Of a stretch of DNA of 28,770 bases, positions 1-8,480 are shown in pieces. Every line of letters starts with the position of its first letter. The stretch's first letter is position 1. A program made the translations under genes and the position numbers. A model generated the notes under the pieces. The model made no database searches and was not told where the DNA came from. It saw only the letters and a list, made by a program, of their open reading frames with translations. The DNA comes from Sandaracinaceae bacterium (GTDB taxonomy: Bacteria > Myxococcota_A > Polyangia > Polyangiales > Houyiibacteriaceae), in contig JADJJE010000006.1 of NCBI GenBank assembly GCA_016706685.1, positions 1-28,770 of the forward strand. Reading direction: 5' to 3'.

Positions 1-847
1 CCAGGCGCTGCTCGCCGTGTTTGCCGCAGACGGAACGTCGTTCGCGCGTGGACGCGGGGCCGCCAGACTACGACGGAGGTCATCCGCGACGTGCTGGCGG
101 TGGACGGAGGTGTCCTGCTGGTGGGCGAGGCGCGCTCGACCACGGTGGACTCTCGCAGCTTTCATGAAGTTGTCGGTGGACGGCACGCTTCGTGGGCGCG
201 GGCACGTCCAAGGCGGTGCGGGCGCGACCGGAGCCGCTCCTGGCGACCGGCACGAGACTCACGACGGTGACCTCATCCTCGGCGGCTGGCACTACGCGAC
301 GACGACGCGCGCGCCGCCCTTGCGGCTGCCGGCCGACGGCCGGCGCGAGCCCCGCGTGGGTCAGGCGCTGACGACCGGGGTGCCGCTCATCCTGGGGCTA
401 GAGCCCCGCACGCCGCACCAGCTGAGGACCGGCGAGCTGCGCGTCACGGGTCGCTTCTGCGCGCTCCGGCGGCGACGAGCTGTTCGCGGCAGGCACGGAC
501 TCGCATCGGACGCTTCGCGTGGTTGGCTGGTACGGCGGCGTGGCGACCAGGGCCCGCCGGCGTCGATCTATCAAATCCGCTCAGGGCGGTCTGCTCCCGG
601 CGAGTTCTTCGGCCACGGTGGATTCCGTCCCGGGGAGCGCCTGTGGCTGCTCGACGTGCCCAACCCCAACGGCGAGATCACCTTCGAGCGGACAGCAACG
701 CGGTCACCGAGCCGCTGGCGTTCACGACGACGGTCGGTTGCCCCGAGCCGCTGGACGCCGCGCTGCAGGTCGTCCTCACCGCTGGGGCTGAACTCGCAGG
801 TCGTGACGAGCGCAGCGGCCCCCGTCGTGACCGACCGCGCTCTCTGA
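1..847 (+). pseudogene. C-terminal part of a probable secreted beta-propeller protein, frame-disrupted
   Basis: The gene enters from the left edge and ends at a TGA at 845-847. Protein-like stretches lie in different frames: 'DVLAVDGGVLLVGEARSTT' near 90-150, 'FMKLSVDGT' near 160-190, 'TTGVPLILGLEPRT' near 380-410, 'GERLWLLDVPNPNGEI' near 635-680, then 'LAFTTTVGCPEPLD' and 'LNSQVVTSAAAPVVTD' at the end. The alternation of short hydrophobic beta strands with 'DG' turns resembles the SBBP or delta-60 type repeats found in the propeller tails of the lipoproteins further along this window, which suggests a beta-propeller; that is inference. Several single-base shifts are needed to join the pieces, and I cannot place all of them. 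The stop at 847 is shared by the final segment and is followed directly by a strong hairpin, which supports it as the real gene end. Confidence 0.4.
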
Positions 848-866
848 CTGCGGTCGAGCGCGGCGA

Positions 867-891
867 CGAGCGCGGGGCAACCCCGCGCTCG
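867..891. terminator. Bidirectional terminator hairpin
   Basis: A perfect 11-bp stem, CGAGCGCGGGG (867-877) with CCCCGCGCTCG (881-891), closes a 3-nt loop. It sits in the 63-bp gap between two converging genes whose stops are at 847 (+) and 911 (-), so it can end transcription from both sides. No clear T-run follows on either strand. Confidence 0.65.
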
Positions 892-910
892 CGGACGGTG
901 TCCGTGTCCG

Positions 911-2123
911 CTACTGGCAGACCTGGATGTCGGGGTTGGCCTCCGCGCCCTCGTCGGGGTCGTCGCACTCGAGCGACGACGGTGAGGTCTCGTGCGTGAA
1001 GCAGCAGTCCGGGTTTGGCCGCCGTAGGCCTCGCAGGTCCCGGCGTTGCAGCCGCCCCAGTTGAGCGTGTGGAAGCCCGTGTCGCGGTCCTTGCCCCAGC
1101 TGAAGCTGCGACAGCCGGGCCAAGATCGGGCCGCAGTGTCCTCGCAGCGCATCACGCCGCTCGCCGAGGGCGCGCTCGGCCACGAAGCCGTCGATGACGT
1201 CGCGCAGGTGGCGCCGACTCCTTTCGCCCCCGGCGCCTGCCGCAGCGTGAAGGAGCCGTGCGCGCCGTTCGCTTGGTCGTGCTCGGCTTCGGAGTTGGCG
1301 CACTCGTGGCAGGCCGTGACCGGTCATGGCGGCAGACCCGCCGGCGGGCACCCACCCAGCCTTCACATGCGCGCTTGCGCCAGTAGTTGATGCGCGCGAG
1401 GCAGCTTGTGCCCTCGGTGCGCCAGTGGCGCGCGGTGTCGTGCGGCCCGCACTCCCAGGCGCACGCCTCGTCGAGAGGGCGGCGGTGCAGGGGCACACCG
1501 CTCGCGTAGCGCTCGCCGAAGCAGTTGGCGTTGCCGGGGTGCGTGTCGCAGCTGACCTGCGTCTCGGTCGGGAAGTAGCAGCTGCGGGTGCCGTCGTCCG
1601 CCACGTTGATGGAGACCAGGTACAGTGGCCCTCGCCGGGCGCCCGACCCCAGCAACCACCCTCCCGGCACGCGAAGCCCAGCCCGGGTCGGCGATCGGGG
1701 CGAAGCTCCATGTCGGGATACTGACCTGACGCCCTCGTCGCAGGCGTAGTACGCGCAGTTGTCGGGCAGACGCCGCGCGGCACACCTCGGTGCACGTGGG
1801 CCCGTTCACGTTGCCCCCTCGCGCATTTCACCCAGACCACGTCGGGTCTCCCCCACCACGCAGCGGAGCCCGGCGCGCACTCCCGCCGCTGTCCGTGCGG
1901 GTGCCGCCTGGCGTGCTCGCGCCGCGCCCTTCCGCCACCGGGTGAGCCGCTGCAGCTGCACCCGTGGAGCGAGCGGAGGGTCATCATCAGAAACCGCCGT
2001 GGATTGTCCAAGTCGCATTTTCCGTCCAGCCTCGCAACAGCTCGGGGTGAACGTGTAGGGCAGCCATCGCGCGACGGTATCCGACCCCGGTGCTGCACGG
2101 CGGCGACGAGTCTGGCATCTCAT
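911..2123 (-). pseudogene. Cysteine-rich secreted protein of unknown function, frame-disrupted
   Basis: The reading ends at a TAG complementary to 911-913. Coherent cysteine-rich segments appear in successive frames when read on the minus strand: 'GPTCTEVCRAA' near 1800, 'LVSINVADDGTRSCYF' near 1620-1570, 'CDTHPGNANCFGERYASG' near 1550, 'EACAWECGPHDTARHW' near 1450, 'FHTLNWGGCNAGTCEAYGG' near 1070-1015 and 'LECDDPDEGAEANPDIQVCQ' at the end. I count well over twelve cysteines, which points to a disulfide-rich extracytoplasmic protein. At least four indels break it (roughly at 1020, 1120, 1360 and 1690-1740). The start is not resolved: plausible protein continues to about 1980-2100, and no signal peptide could be assembled, so 2123 is only an outer limit. 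I do not recognise the family. Confidence 0.4.
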
Positions 2124-2128
2124 CGCCC

Positions 2129-2702
2129 ATGACTCGTGAGCTTCGGTCGTGGGTGTGGTTGGCGTGATGAGCGTGATGGGCTGCGGGCGGCCGCGGAGGC
2201 GCCCGGGGCTGCGGCCGCCGAGGTGACGACCGGGGCCGCGGGGCGTCGGGTGCGGCAGAGCCTCCGCGGCCGCGGAGCCGGAGCCGGTGCTCCCGCGGCG
2301 ACGGGAGCCGGGGAGCAGGCGTTCGGCGCGCCGTTGGCTGGTGAGCGTGAGCCGGTGGCGCTCCAGCGCGCTGATCGACGACCCCGCGGCCTACACCGGG
2401 GTGGTGCGCACCGAGGGGCGAGATCAGCGCGGTGTGTCAGAACATGGGCTGCTGGATGGAGCTGCGCGACGAGCAGGCGCGGGCGGTTCGCGTGTGCCGA
2501 TGGCGGGGCACGCTTTCTTCCGCTGCTCGCGACGTGAGCGGGCGGCGGCGCTGGTGGAGGGCCGCTCAACGTGCGTCCGCTGGAGCGCGGCAGAGCGCGA
2601 GCACCCGCGGCCGAGGGCGCGACCGCCACGGACGTGGGCCTCGAGCTGAGCGCCACCAGCGTCGTGGCGCGGGCGGCCGTCGAGCCGAGCGCAACGCTGT
2701 AG
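2129..2702 (+). CDS. DUF4920 domain lipoprotein (frameshifted)
   Basis: The tell-tale motif is 'VCQNMGCWMEL' at about 2432-2466, preceded by 'LIDDPAAYTGVVRTEG' and followed by 'VPMAGHAFF', which is the usual order in DUF4920 proteins (PF16267). These are small periplasmic or lipid-anchored proteins whose conserved Cys-x3-Cys-Trp segment suggests metal binding; the biochemical role is unknown. The ATG at 2129 gives 'MTRELRSWVW', and one frame away follows 'VMSVMGCG', a lipobox-like end, so a shift near 2160 probably splits the signal peptide. Further shifts lie near 2420-2500 and 2520-2640. The C-terminus reads 'LSATSVVARAAVEPSATL' to a TAG at 2700-2702. Family assignment is fairly sure; start and exact sequence are not. 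Confidence 0.6.
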
Positions 2703-2796
2703 GCCCAACGCCGAGTTAACGCACTTGACAAATCGCCGCCGCCGCGATCGTGCGGGTCCGTGACTGTCCTCCCGCCGCCACCGCACCGGCCCTTCG

Positions 2797-4023
2797 GTGC
2801 GCCTCGTCAACGGGGTGGGGCGGGTCGCGGGTCGGGCGCTCGGGCCGCGGCCCAGTCCGGCGGCCGAGGTCTCTCCGCGCGGAGGCTGTCGCGCGCACGG
2901 GTTTTCGACGACTTCGGCCCGCTGGACTTCGTCGAGGGGCTCGAGTGCTTGATCGACTCGCTCGAGCGCGAGGCCCAGCTGCATGTCATTGGCCGCATCT
3001 CGGCAAAGACGCAGATCGTGGACGCGCTCAGCGTGCGGCTCGAGCTCCTGGCGCATCGCAAGGCCCACCCGGAGGTCGACGGCGAGCGCATCGAGCGGCC
3101 GCTGTTCGTGCTCGGGCTGCCGCGCACCGGCACCACCATCCTCTACGAGCTGTCGCGCTCGACCCGTCGAGCCGTTCGCCGGTCATGGGGAACTCAGTCG
3201 CCTCGTGTCCGCCGCCCGAGCCGGAGACGTACGCGAACGACCCGCGCATCGCGCCCATCGAGCAGCACCTCGCGCGCTTCCGCCGGATGGTACCCACGCT
3301 GGACGCCATTCATCCCATGGGCGCCACGCTGCCGCAGGAGTGCCTCGTGACGATGGCGCCCAGCTTCCGGAGCTACCAGTTCCGCTCAGCTTCCACGTGC
3401 CCAGCTACGTGCAGTGGTGCACGCAGGCGGATCTCGCGCCGGCCTACCACTTTCATCGCTTCTTCCTGCAGCACCTCCAGTCGCGCTTTCGGCGTGAGCG
3501 CTGGGTGCCGAAGTCGCCGGCGCACCTGGGTCAGCTGGACGCGCTCCTCGCCATGTACCCCGACGCGCGTCATCCAGACGCACCGCGACCCGGTCGAGGT
3601 CATCCCCTCGGTCTCGAGCTTGCACCACGTGGTGCGGGGCTTTGGCAGCGACGGGCTGGACCCGCGCTGGGCGCGGCGCAAGGAGTACTGGGGCAGCGCG
3701 CTCACACGCACCATGGCGAGCCGCGACCAACGCCCGGACCTCGCCCAGCAGTTCACCGACGTGCACTTCGAGGAGCTGCTCGCGGACCCCATCGCCGGTG
3801 GAGCGGGTGTACGCGCACTTCCAGATGCCCTCGTGCCGTCCACCGTGGACGCATGCGCGCATATCTCGCGGCGCACCCCGCGGCGTGCATGGGCAGCATC
3901 AGTACTCGCTCGAGATGTTCCGGCTGAACGCGGCCGGGGTGGCCGAGAAGTTCGGCGCGTATCGCGCGCGCCATGGATACGACGTGGGGCCAAGCGCCCG
4001 CAGCGAGAACGAGCCAGCCATGA
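2797..4023 (+). CDS. PAPS-dependent sulfotransferase (Sulfotransfer_3 type), frameshifted
   Basis: Proteins of this family move a sulfuryl group from PAPS to a hydroxyl of a lipid, sterol or other small acceptor. The PAPS 5'-phosphosulfate loop 'LGLPRTGTTIL' lies at 3111-3143 and the 3'-phosphate motif 'RVIQTHRDPVEVIPS' near 3565-3610. Family-typical flanking text is also present: 'FVEGLECLIDSLEREAQLHV' before the loop, 'RWVPKSPAHLGQLDALL' before the second motif, and 'FEELLADPIA' plus 'YSLEMFRLNAAGVAEKFG' after it. The pieces lie in all three frames, with shifts near 2870, 2900, 3165, 3375, 3565, 3800, 3890 and 3988. The GTG at 2797 ('VRLVNGVGRVAG') fits relatives, giving about 408 aa. Shifting frame at the GGGG at 3986-3989 ends the gene at TGA 4021-4023, overlapping the next ATG by 4 nt. 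The acceptor is unknown. Confidence 0.75.
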
Positions 4024-5196
4024 GCACAGAACCCGTGATGACCAGCGTGAGTGAGCGCGCCTTCCTGAGCCTGCTAGACCAGCTGCGCGAGGCCGCCTCG
4101 GTGGTGACGGGGGCCGAAGGGCGCCCAGTCCGAGCGCGAGCGGGCCGAGGGGTTTCGCTACCTCACGCGCGTGCTGCGCTCGTCGCTCGAGATGCACCTC
4201 CGAGAGCGACGACCCGCTGCGCCCTCAGCTGACGCGCATGCTGTCGCCCACCAAGAAGTTCCTGGGGGACAACCCCGACACCGACTACGACTACGTGGCG
4301 CTCGATCCGCGTGAGCAGTACGTGATCCGCGGGCGCAAGACCGACGTCACCTATCTGGGCTTCTGCGTCTACAGCCGCGCCGAGGAGGGGGGCATCGAAG
4401 TCGGCAGCAACCTGTCGGACGCGGAGCTCGAGCTGGGCGACGACGGAAGCTTCGAGATCCACCTGTCGGCCGAGCGCCCCGCGGGGGCCAAGCACTGGCT
4501 AGAGCTGCCAGAGCGGGCGTACGCCATGCTGGTGCGCCAGTACTTCTTCGATCGGCAGCGGGAGACGCGCGCGCCCTTCACCATCGAGCGCGTGCCCGCA
4601 GACATGCCCGCGCCAGGGCCCCTGACCGAGGCAGAGCTGGCGGAGAAGTTTGCGCGGGTGGGTCAGTACGTCATCGACACGGCCGATCTCTCGGCTTCGC
4701 TGTCGGTCTTTGCGCTGATGAACCCCGTCACCGACGCGCGCATGCGCAAAGGCGGCGAGGTGGTAGACGGAGAGGTCGACGCGGAGCGCGTGGCCCGCAA
4801 CGAGGCGCTGCTCGAGAGCATCGACCCGAGCGTGATCCTGGGCCACATGCCCACGCCCGACATCGACTACACGGGCGCGTCCTTCGAGCTGGCCGACGAC
4901 GAGGCGGTGATCGTGACGGGCACGGCGCGCGCGCGCGCTACTGGTCGGTGCAGGTCTTCAACCGCTGGCTCGAGTCCCCCGACTACCGCTTTCGGCGGGT
5001 GTCGCTCAACTCCGCCCAGGTCGCGCTCGACGCCGACCGAACGTTTCGCATCGTGATCGCCGCGCACGACCCGGGCGTGCCGAACTGGCTGGACACGGCA
5101 GGCCTCGCCGCAGGCCAGATCGCGCTGCGCGCCCTGCTGAGCGAAGACGAGCTCGAGGTGGAGTTTCACCGCGTGAAGCTCGCGGACGTGTCGTGA
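4020..5196 (+). CDS. DUF1214-type domain protein (frameshifted)
   Basis: The ATG at 4020 overlaps the upstream stop (ATGA). The N-terminal part reads 'FLSLLDQLREAASVVTGAEG', then 'ERERAEGFRYLTRVLRSSLE', then in the main frame 'MLSPTKKFLGDNPDTDYDY'. The C-terminal part has the pattern of DUF1214 (PF06742): 'YWSVQVFNRWLESPDYRF', then 'NSAQVALDADRTFRIVIAAH', 'VPNWLDTAGLAAGQIALRAL' and a final 'VEFHRVKL'. In the family, the Asn-Trp-Leu segment and a late Arg are conserved; the biochemical function is not established. Three indels (about 4118, 4200 and 4938) split a protein of about 391 aa, close to the size I expect for stand-alone members. In many actinobacteria and proteobacteria such genes sit beside sulfotransferases, as here. 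No signal peptide or membrane segment is evident. It ends at TGA 5194-5196, overlapping the next GTG. Confidence 0.65.
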
Positions 5197-5926
5197 CCGG
5201 CGCAGCCGCACGGCGCCCCAACACGCGCAGCGCGGACACCCGCACGAAGCTGCTGGAGACGGCCGAGCGGCTGTTCGCGCTCGAGGGCATCGACGCGGTG
5301 TCCATGCGCCGCGTCGCGACCGAGGCCGGGCAGCGCAACTGCAACGCGCTACAGTACCACTTCGGCACCCGCGAGCTGTTGATCGACGCCATCGTCGAGG
5401 CGCGCATGACGCCCCTCAACCAGCGGCGCCGCGCGCTGCTCGAGGAGGCCCTCGGGCGCACCGAGGGAAAGCCCAGCGCGGAGGACCTGGTGGTGGCGCT
5501 GGTCGTGCCCATGGTCGAGCAGCTGCTCGATGTGGAGCGCGGGTCCAGCTACGTGCGCTTCATGGGCGAGCTCTTCGCGCGCGGCGAAGCGAAGGGCGCG
5601 CTGGCCACGCCGCGTCCTTGGAACGACGCCTTCTTCGAGACCGTCTCGCACCTGCGCCGCGCGCTCTCGTCCATCCCCGAAGACGTCCTCGGCACCCGCA
5701 TCTTCCTCATGGCGGGGCAGATGGTGCAGGCCACGGCGGCGGCCGGCTCGAGGTGCGCGACCTCGAAGGCGACGCCCGGTCGGCTCGCGTCACGCGCTTT
5801 GCGGAACAGCTGGTGGACTACGTGGCGGGTGCCCTGGCCGCGCCGAGCCGCGCCTCGCTGGTGGGGCGCGTGGGACGAGGGCTCGTCGGGCCCGGGCCTG
5901 TGACGAACACGGAGGTGCCCTCGTGA
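5193..5926 (+). CDS. TetR/AcrR-family transcriptional regulator
   Basis: The N-terminal DNA-binding domain (residues ~13-65) reads 'TRTKLLETAERLFALEGIDA' then 'SMRRVATEAGQRNCNALQYH' then 'FGTRELLIDAI', the TetR helix-turn-helix with its usual Tyr-His-Phe. The rest is a helical ligand/dimer domain. The GTG start at 5193 overlaps the previous stop. The uncorrected frame runs to 5903 with an unnatural Arg/Trp-rich tail. A one-base shift at about 5745 instead gives 'LEVRDLEGDARSARVTRFAE' and a stop at 5924-5926, which overlaps the next GTG (5923) by 4 nt; this strongly favours the corrected 244-residue form. Lying inside the operon rather than divergent from it, it probably controls its own transcript. 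Ligand unknown; a lipid made or used by the operon is a reasonable guess. Confidence 0.85.
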
Positions 5927-6801
5927 GCCGCCGTGTCGCCATCGTCACGGGTGCGTCGTCGGGCATTGGCTACGCCACGGCGCTGCAGCTCGCAAAGGGT
6001 GGCTTCGATGTGGTGCTCTCCGCTCGCCGCGAGGAGCTGCTGCAAGAACTCGCGCGCGCCGTCGAAGCGCATGGCGCGCAGGCTCACGTGGTCGCGGCCG
6101 ATCTCGCCGAGGGCGCTGACACCACCCACCTCGCCCAGAGCGCGCTCCAGCGCTTTGGCGAGGTGGACCTGCTGGTGAACAACGCGGGCTACGGACCGCC
6201 GTTCCCGCTCGAGCAGATGGACCGCGACGCGCTCCGCCACGTGTTCGACGTGAACCTGCTGGCCGGCATGCAGCTGGTGGGGGAACTCACGCCCATGTGG
6301 CGTGCGCGCGGTGGCGGCCGCGTCATCAACATGAGCTCCCTCACGCGCTACGTGGCGTCGCCCGTCACCAGCGCATACGCCGCGACCAAAGCCGGCATGG
6401 AGGCGGCCACGCGCGCGCTCCGCCTCGAGCTCGCGCCGTGGAACGTGCAGCTCTCGGTGATCATCCCGGGCTTCGTGGACACCCCCACGTTCGACAAGGC
6501 CCGCGAAGAAGGGCGCGAGGCCCGCGAGGACCGGGCCAACCCGTATCAGGCGTACCTCGAGCGCCTGGACGGGTTCGCCCAGACCCAGCTCGCGCGCGCC
6601 ATATCGCCGGACGCGGTCGCGCAGGTGGTGCTGAAGGCCGCCAACGCCAAGCGCCCGCAGGAGCGCTACTTCGTGCCCTTTTCGTCCCGCGTCGCCGCGT
6701 TGACCCTCGGGGGCATGCCCGCCTCGTTGCGCGAAGCGATCCTGAAGAAGCTGTACCGCTGGGAGCCCGACTCCGCAGCCCACCGTCCGAGGACTCCATG
6801 A
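5923..6801 (+). CDS. Short-chain dehydrogenase/reductase (SDR), NAD(P)-dependent
   Basis: A classical SDR of 292 aa. Seen in the sequence: the dinucleotide-binding glycine motif 'TGASSGIG' at residues ~10-17, 'LLVNNAG' near 85-90, the catalytic Ser in 'NMSSLTRYVAS' and the 'YAATK' Tyr-x3-Lys pair. The C-terminal part is longer than in FabG-like enzymes and ends in 'PASLREAILKKLYRW', an amphipathic tail typical of SDRs acting on membrane lipids or steroids (inference). The GTG start at 5923 follows a good ribosome site (GGAGG at 5911-5915) and overlaps the corrected TetR stop. The stop TGA (6799-6801) overlaps the next ATG. The natural substrate cannot be told from the sequence; a hydroxy/keto step on the same lipid as the neighbouring DHCR24-like enzyme is the simplest reading. 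Confidence 0.88.
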   Translation: MSRRVAIVTGASSGIGYATALQLAKGGFDVVLSARREELLQELARAVEAHGAQAHVVAADLAEGADTTHLAQSALQRFGEVDLLVNNAGYGPPFPLEQMDRDALRHVFDVNLLAGMQLVGELTPMWRARGGGRVINMSSLTRYVASPVTSAYAATKAGMEAATRALRLELAPWNVQLSVIIPGFVDTPTFDKAREEGREAREDRANPYQAYLERLDGFAQTQLARAISPDAVAQVVLKAANAKRPQERYFVPFSSRVAALTLGGMPASLREAILKKLYRWEPDSAAHRPRTP

Positions 6802-8417
6802 AGAACGACAGCAGGCTCGAAGCGTGGGTGGAGCAACACCGTGAGCTGCTCTTGATCTCGAGCGTGTTGCCGCTCGGCAAGGCCTACTCGGTGGTCGAGA
6901 GCTTCGAGCGCAAGCGCAACGCGCCCGACCCGGCGGCGCACGATGCGCGCGTGAGCCGTGTGGCCCGTGAGGTGAAGCAGTACGCGGACAAGCGCGCGCG
7001 CGAGGGCGCTGCGGCGGTGGGTCCCCTGCGCACCGATCGCAAACCCAACGCTTCGCTGAACACACGCGCCACGGACAAGTCGCGCGCCTCCAAGGTGCAG
7101 ATGGGGGACCTGCGCGCCATCCTGGGCGTGAACCGCGAGCGCGGCACCGTGCGCGTGGAGCCCTTCGCCACCACCGGCGAGGTCGCCACCTACCTCGACG
7201 CGCAGGGGCTACAGCTCGAGGCCACCATCGAGATGGAGGACGCCACACTGGGCGGGCTGGTGCTGGCCATCGGCATGACCACCCACTCGCACGTCTCGGG
7301 GCTCGTGCACGACACGGTCGAGGCGTACGAGCTGGTGACCGCGCACGGCGAAGTCCTTCGCGTCACACGCGACGGAGAGCACGCCGACCTCTTCCGCGCG
7401 CTCCCGTGGAGCCACGGCACGCTGGGCTTGTTGGTGGCGCTCGAGCTGCGCGTGGTCCCGGCCCCCACACACGTGCGCTTGGTGTACCGCCCCTTCTTCG
7501 ACCTCGACGAGTACTGCCGCGAGCACGAGCGCCTGCTCCGCTTGGACTCGCCACCGTTCTTCTTGGAGGCGCAGGTCTTCGGTCGCCACCGCGCCGTGAT
7601 CCTCGAGGGCTACCTGGCCTCTCCGGAGGAAGTGGCGAGTGGCCGGCTCCCCATCAACGACGTGAACCACTGGCGCAAGCCCTTCTTCTTCAAGCACGTG
7701 GAGAGCATGCTCGCGCTCCCCGCGGGCGTTCGGGTGGAGGAGCTGGTTCCGACCTACTCGTTCCTCATGCGGCACGAGCGCAGCATGTGCATGACGCTCG
7801 GGCAGCTGCTGCCCACTGCCAACGAGAAGTGGTTCCGCAACACGCTGGGCTGGACGCTGCCGCCCAACCTGCGCGTGCTCAAGTCGCTGCGGCCCGAGGG
7901 CGAGCGCGAGCGCGCGCTGCGCAAGCAGGTCTACCAGGACTTCGCGTTCCCGGCCGAGCACCTGCGCGAGATGCTGGACCACGTGGACCAGACCTTCGAG
8001 ATCTACCCGTTGCTCGTCTATCCGTGCCGCGTGGTGGACCGTGGCGGCATGGTCCGCGTGAAGGGGCAGCATGGTCAGCCGTGGGACCAGCAGGAGCGCA
8101 GCGCCCTCTACTTGAACTTCGGCATCTACGGGTTCCCGCGCGCCATCCGCGAAGGCGCAGAGCAGTACCCCACCATCACCAAGGTGCGCGAGCTAGAGGC
8201 CATGGTGCGCGAGCGCGGCGGCTTCCTGCACACGTACGTGGACGTGCTGAGCACCGAAGCCGAGTTCGAGACCATGTTCGACCACGGACTCTGGCGGCAG
8301 ATGCGGGTGCGCTATGGCGCGGAGGGCGTGCTGCCGACCATCTTCGAGAAGGTCCGCCCCGAGGTCGACGTGACGGGGTTCTTGGCGGAGGAGGAAGGCT
8401 GGATCCGCGGGCAGTAG
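6798..8417 (+). CDS. DHCR24-like FAD-dependent Delta24-sterol reductase homologue
   Basis: This 539-residue flavoprotein (ATG at 6798, ATGA overlap with the SDR) has the PCMH/FAD_binding_4 fold and tracks eukaryotic DHCR24/Diminuto along its length. Shared landmarks as I recall them: 'VRVEPFATTGEVATYL', 'LEATIEMEDATLGGLVLAIG', 'SHVSGLVHDTVEAYELVTA' with human 'SSHKYGLFQHICTAYELV', 'LFRALPWSHGTLGLLVALEL' with human 'PWSCGTLGFLVAAEI', 'WRKPFFFKHVESML' with human 'YKPWFFKHVENYL', and 'LGWTLPP', 'YPLLVYPC', 'LYLNFGIYGFPR'. Human DHCR24 is 516 aa. DHCR24 reduces the C24-C25 double bond of sterols with NADPH and FAD. Here the N-terminus ('ELLLISSVLPLGKAYSVVES') is only weakly hydrophobic, so a true membrane anchor is doubtful. 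The main alternative is the related bacterial group that reduces 10-methylene fatty acids (TmsA/BfaA), but those are shorter and sit beside a methyltransferase gene that is absent here. Confidence 0.82.
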   Translation: MKNDSRLEAWVEQHRELLLISSVLPLGKAYSVVESFERKRNAPDPAAHDARVSRVAREVKQYADKRAREGAAAVGPLRTDRKPNASLNTRATDKSRASKVQMGDLRAILGVNRERGTVRVEPFATTGEVATYLDAQGLQLEATIEMEDATLGGLVLAIGMTTHSHVSGLVHDTVEAYELVTAHGEVLRVTRDGEHADLFRALPWSHGTLGLLVALELRVVPAPTHVRLVYRPFFDLDEYCREHERLLRLDSPPFFLEAQVFGRHRAVILEGYLASPEEVASGRLPINDVNHWRKPFFFKHVESMLALPAGVRVEELVPTYSFLMRHERSMCMTLGQLLPTANEKWFRNTLGWTLPPNLRVLKSLRPEGERERALRKQVYQDFAFPAEHLREMLDHVDQTFEIYPLLVYPCRVVDRGGMVRVKGQHGQPWDQQERSALYLNFGIYGFPRAIREGAEQYPTITKVRELEAMVRERGGFLHTYVDVLSTEAEFETMFDHGLWRQMRVRYGAEGVLPTIFEKVRPEVDVTGFLAEEEGWIRGQ

Positions 8418-8480
8418 CGCGCCGCGCTACTCCCTCGTTTGGGGAGAGGACGTGGCCCGGGATGTAGTGACAAGCTGGGC

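Noticed and set aside
5818..7248. 476-codon minus-strand open frame opposite the SDR gene
   Set aside because: Antisense of the SDR and the start of the DHCR24-like gene, with biased composition and no motif.
8430..8446. CTCCC/GGGAG hairpin after the DHCR24-like gene
   Set aside because: A 5-bp stem without a T-run could easily occur by chance; the following lipoprotein genes might even be read through.
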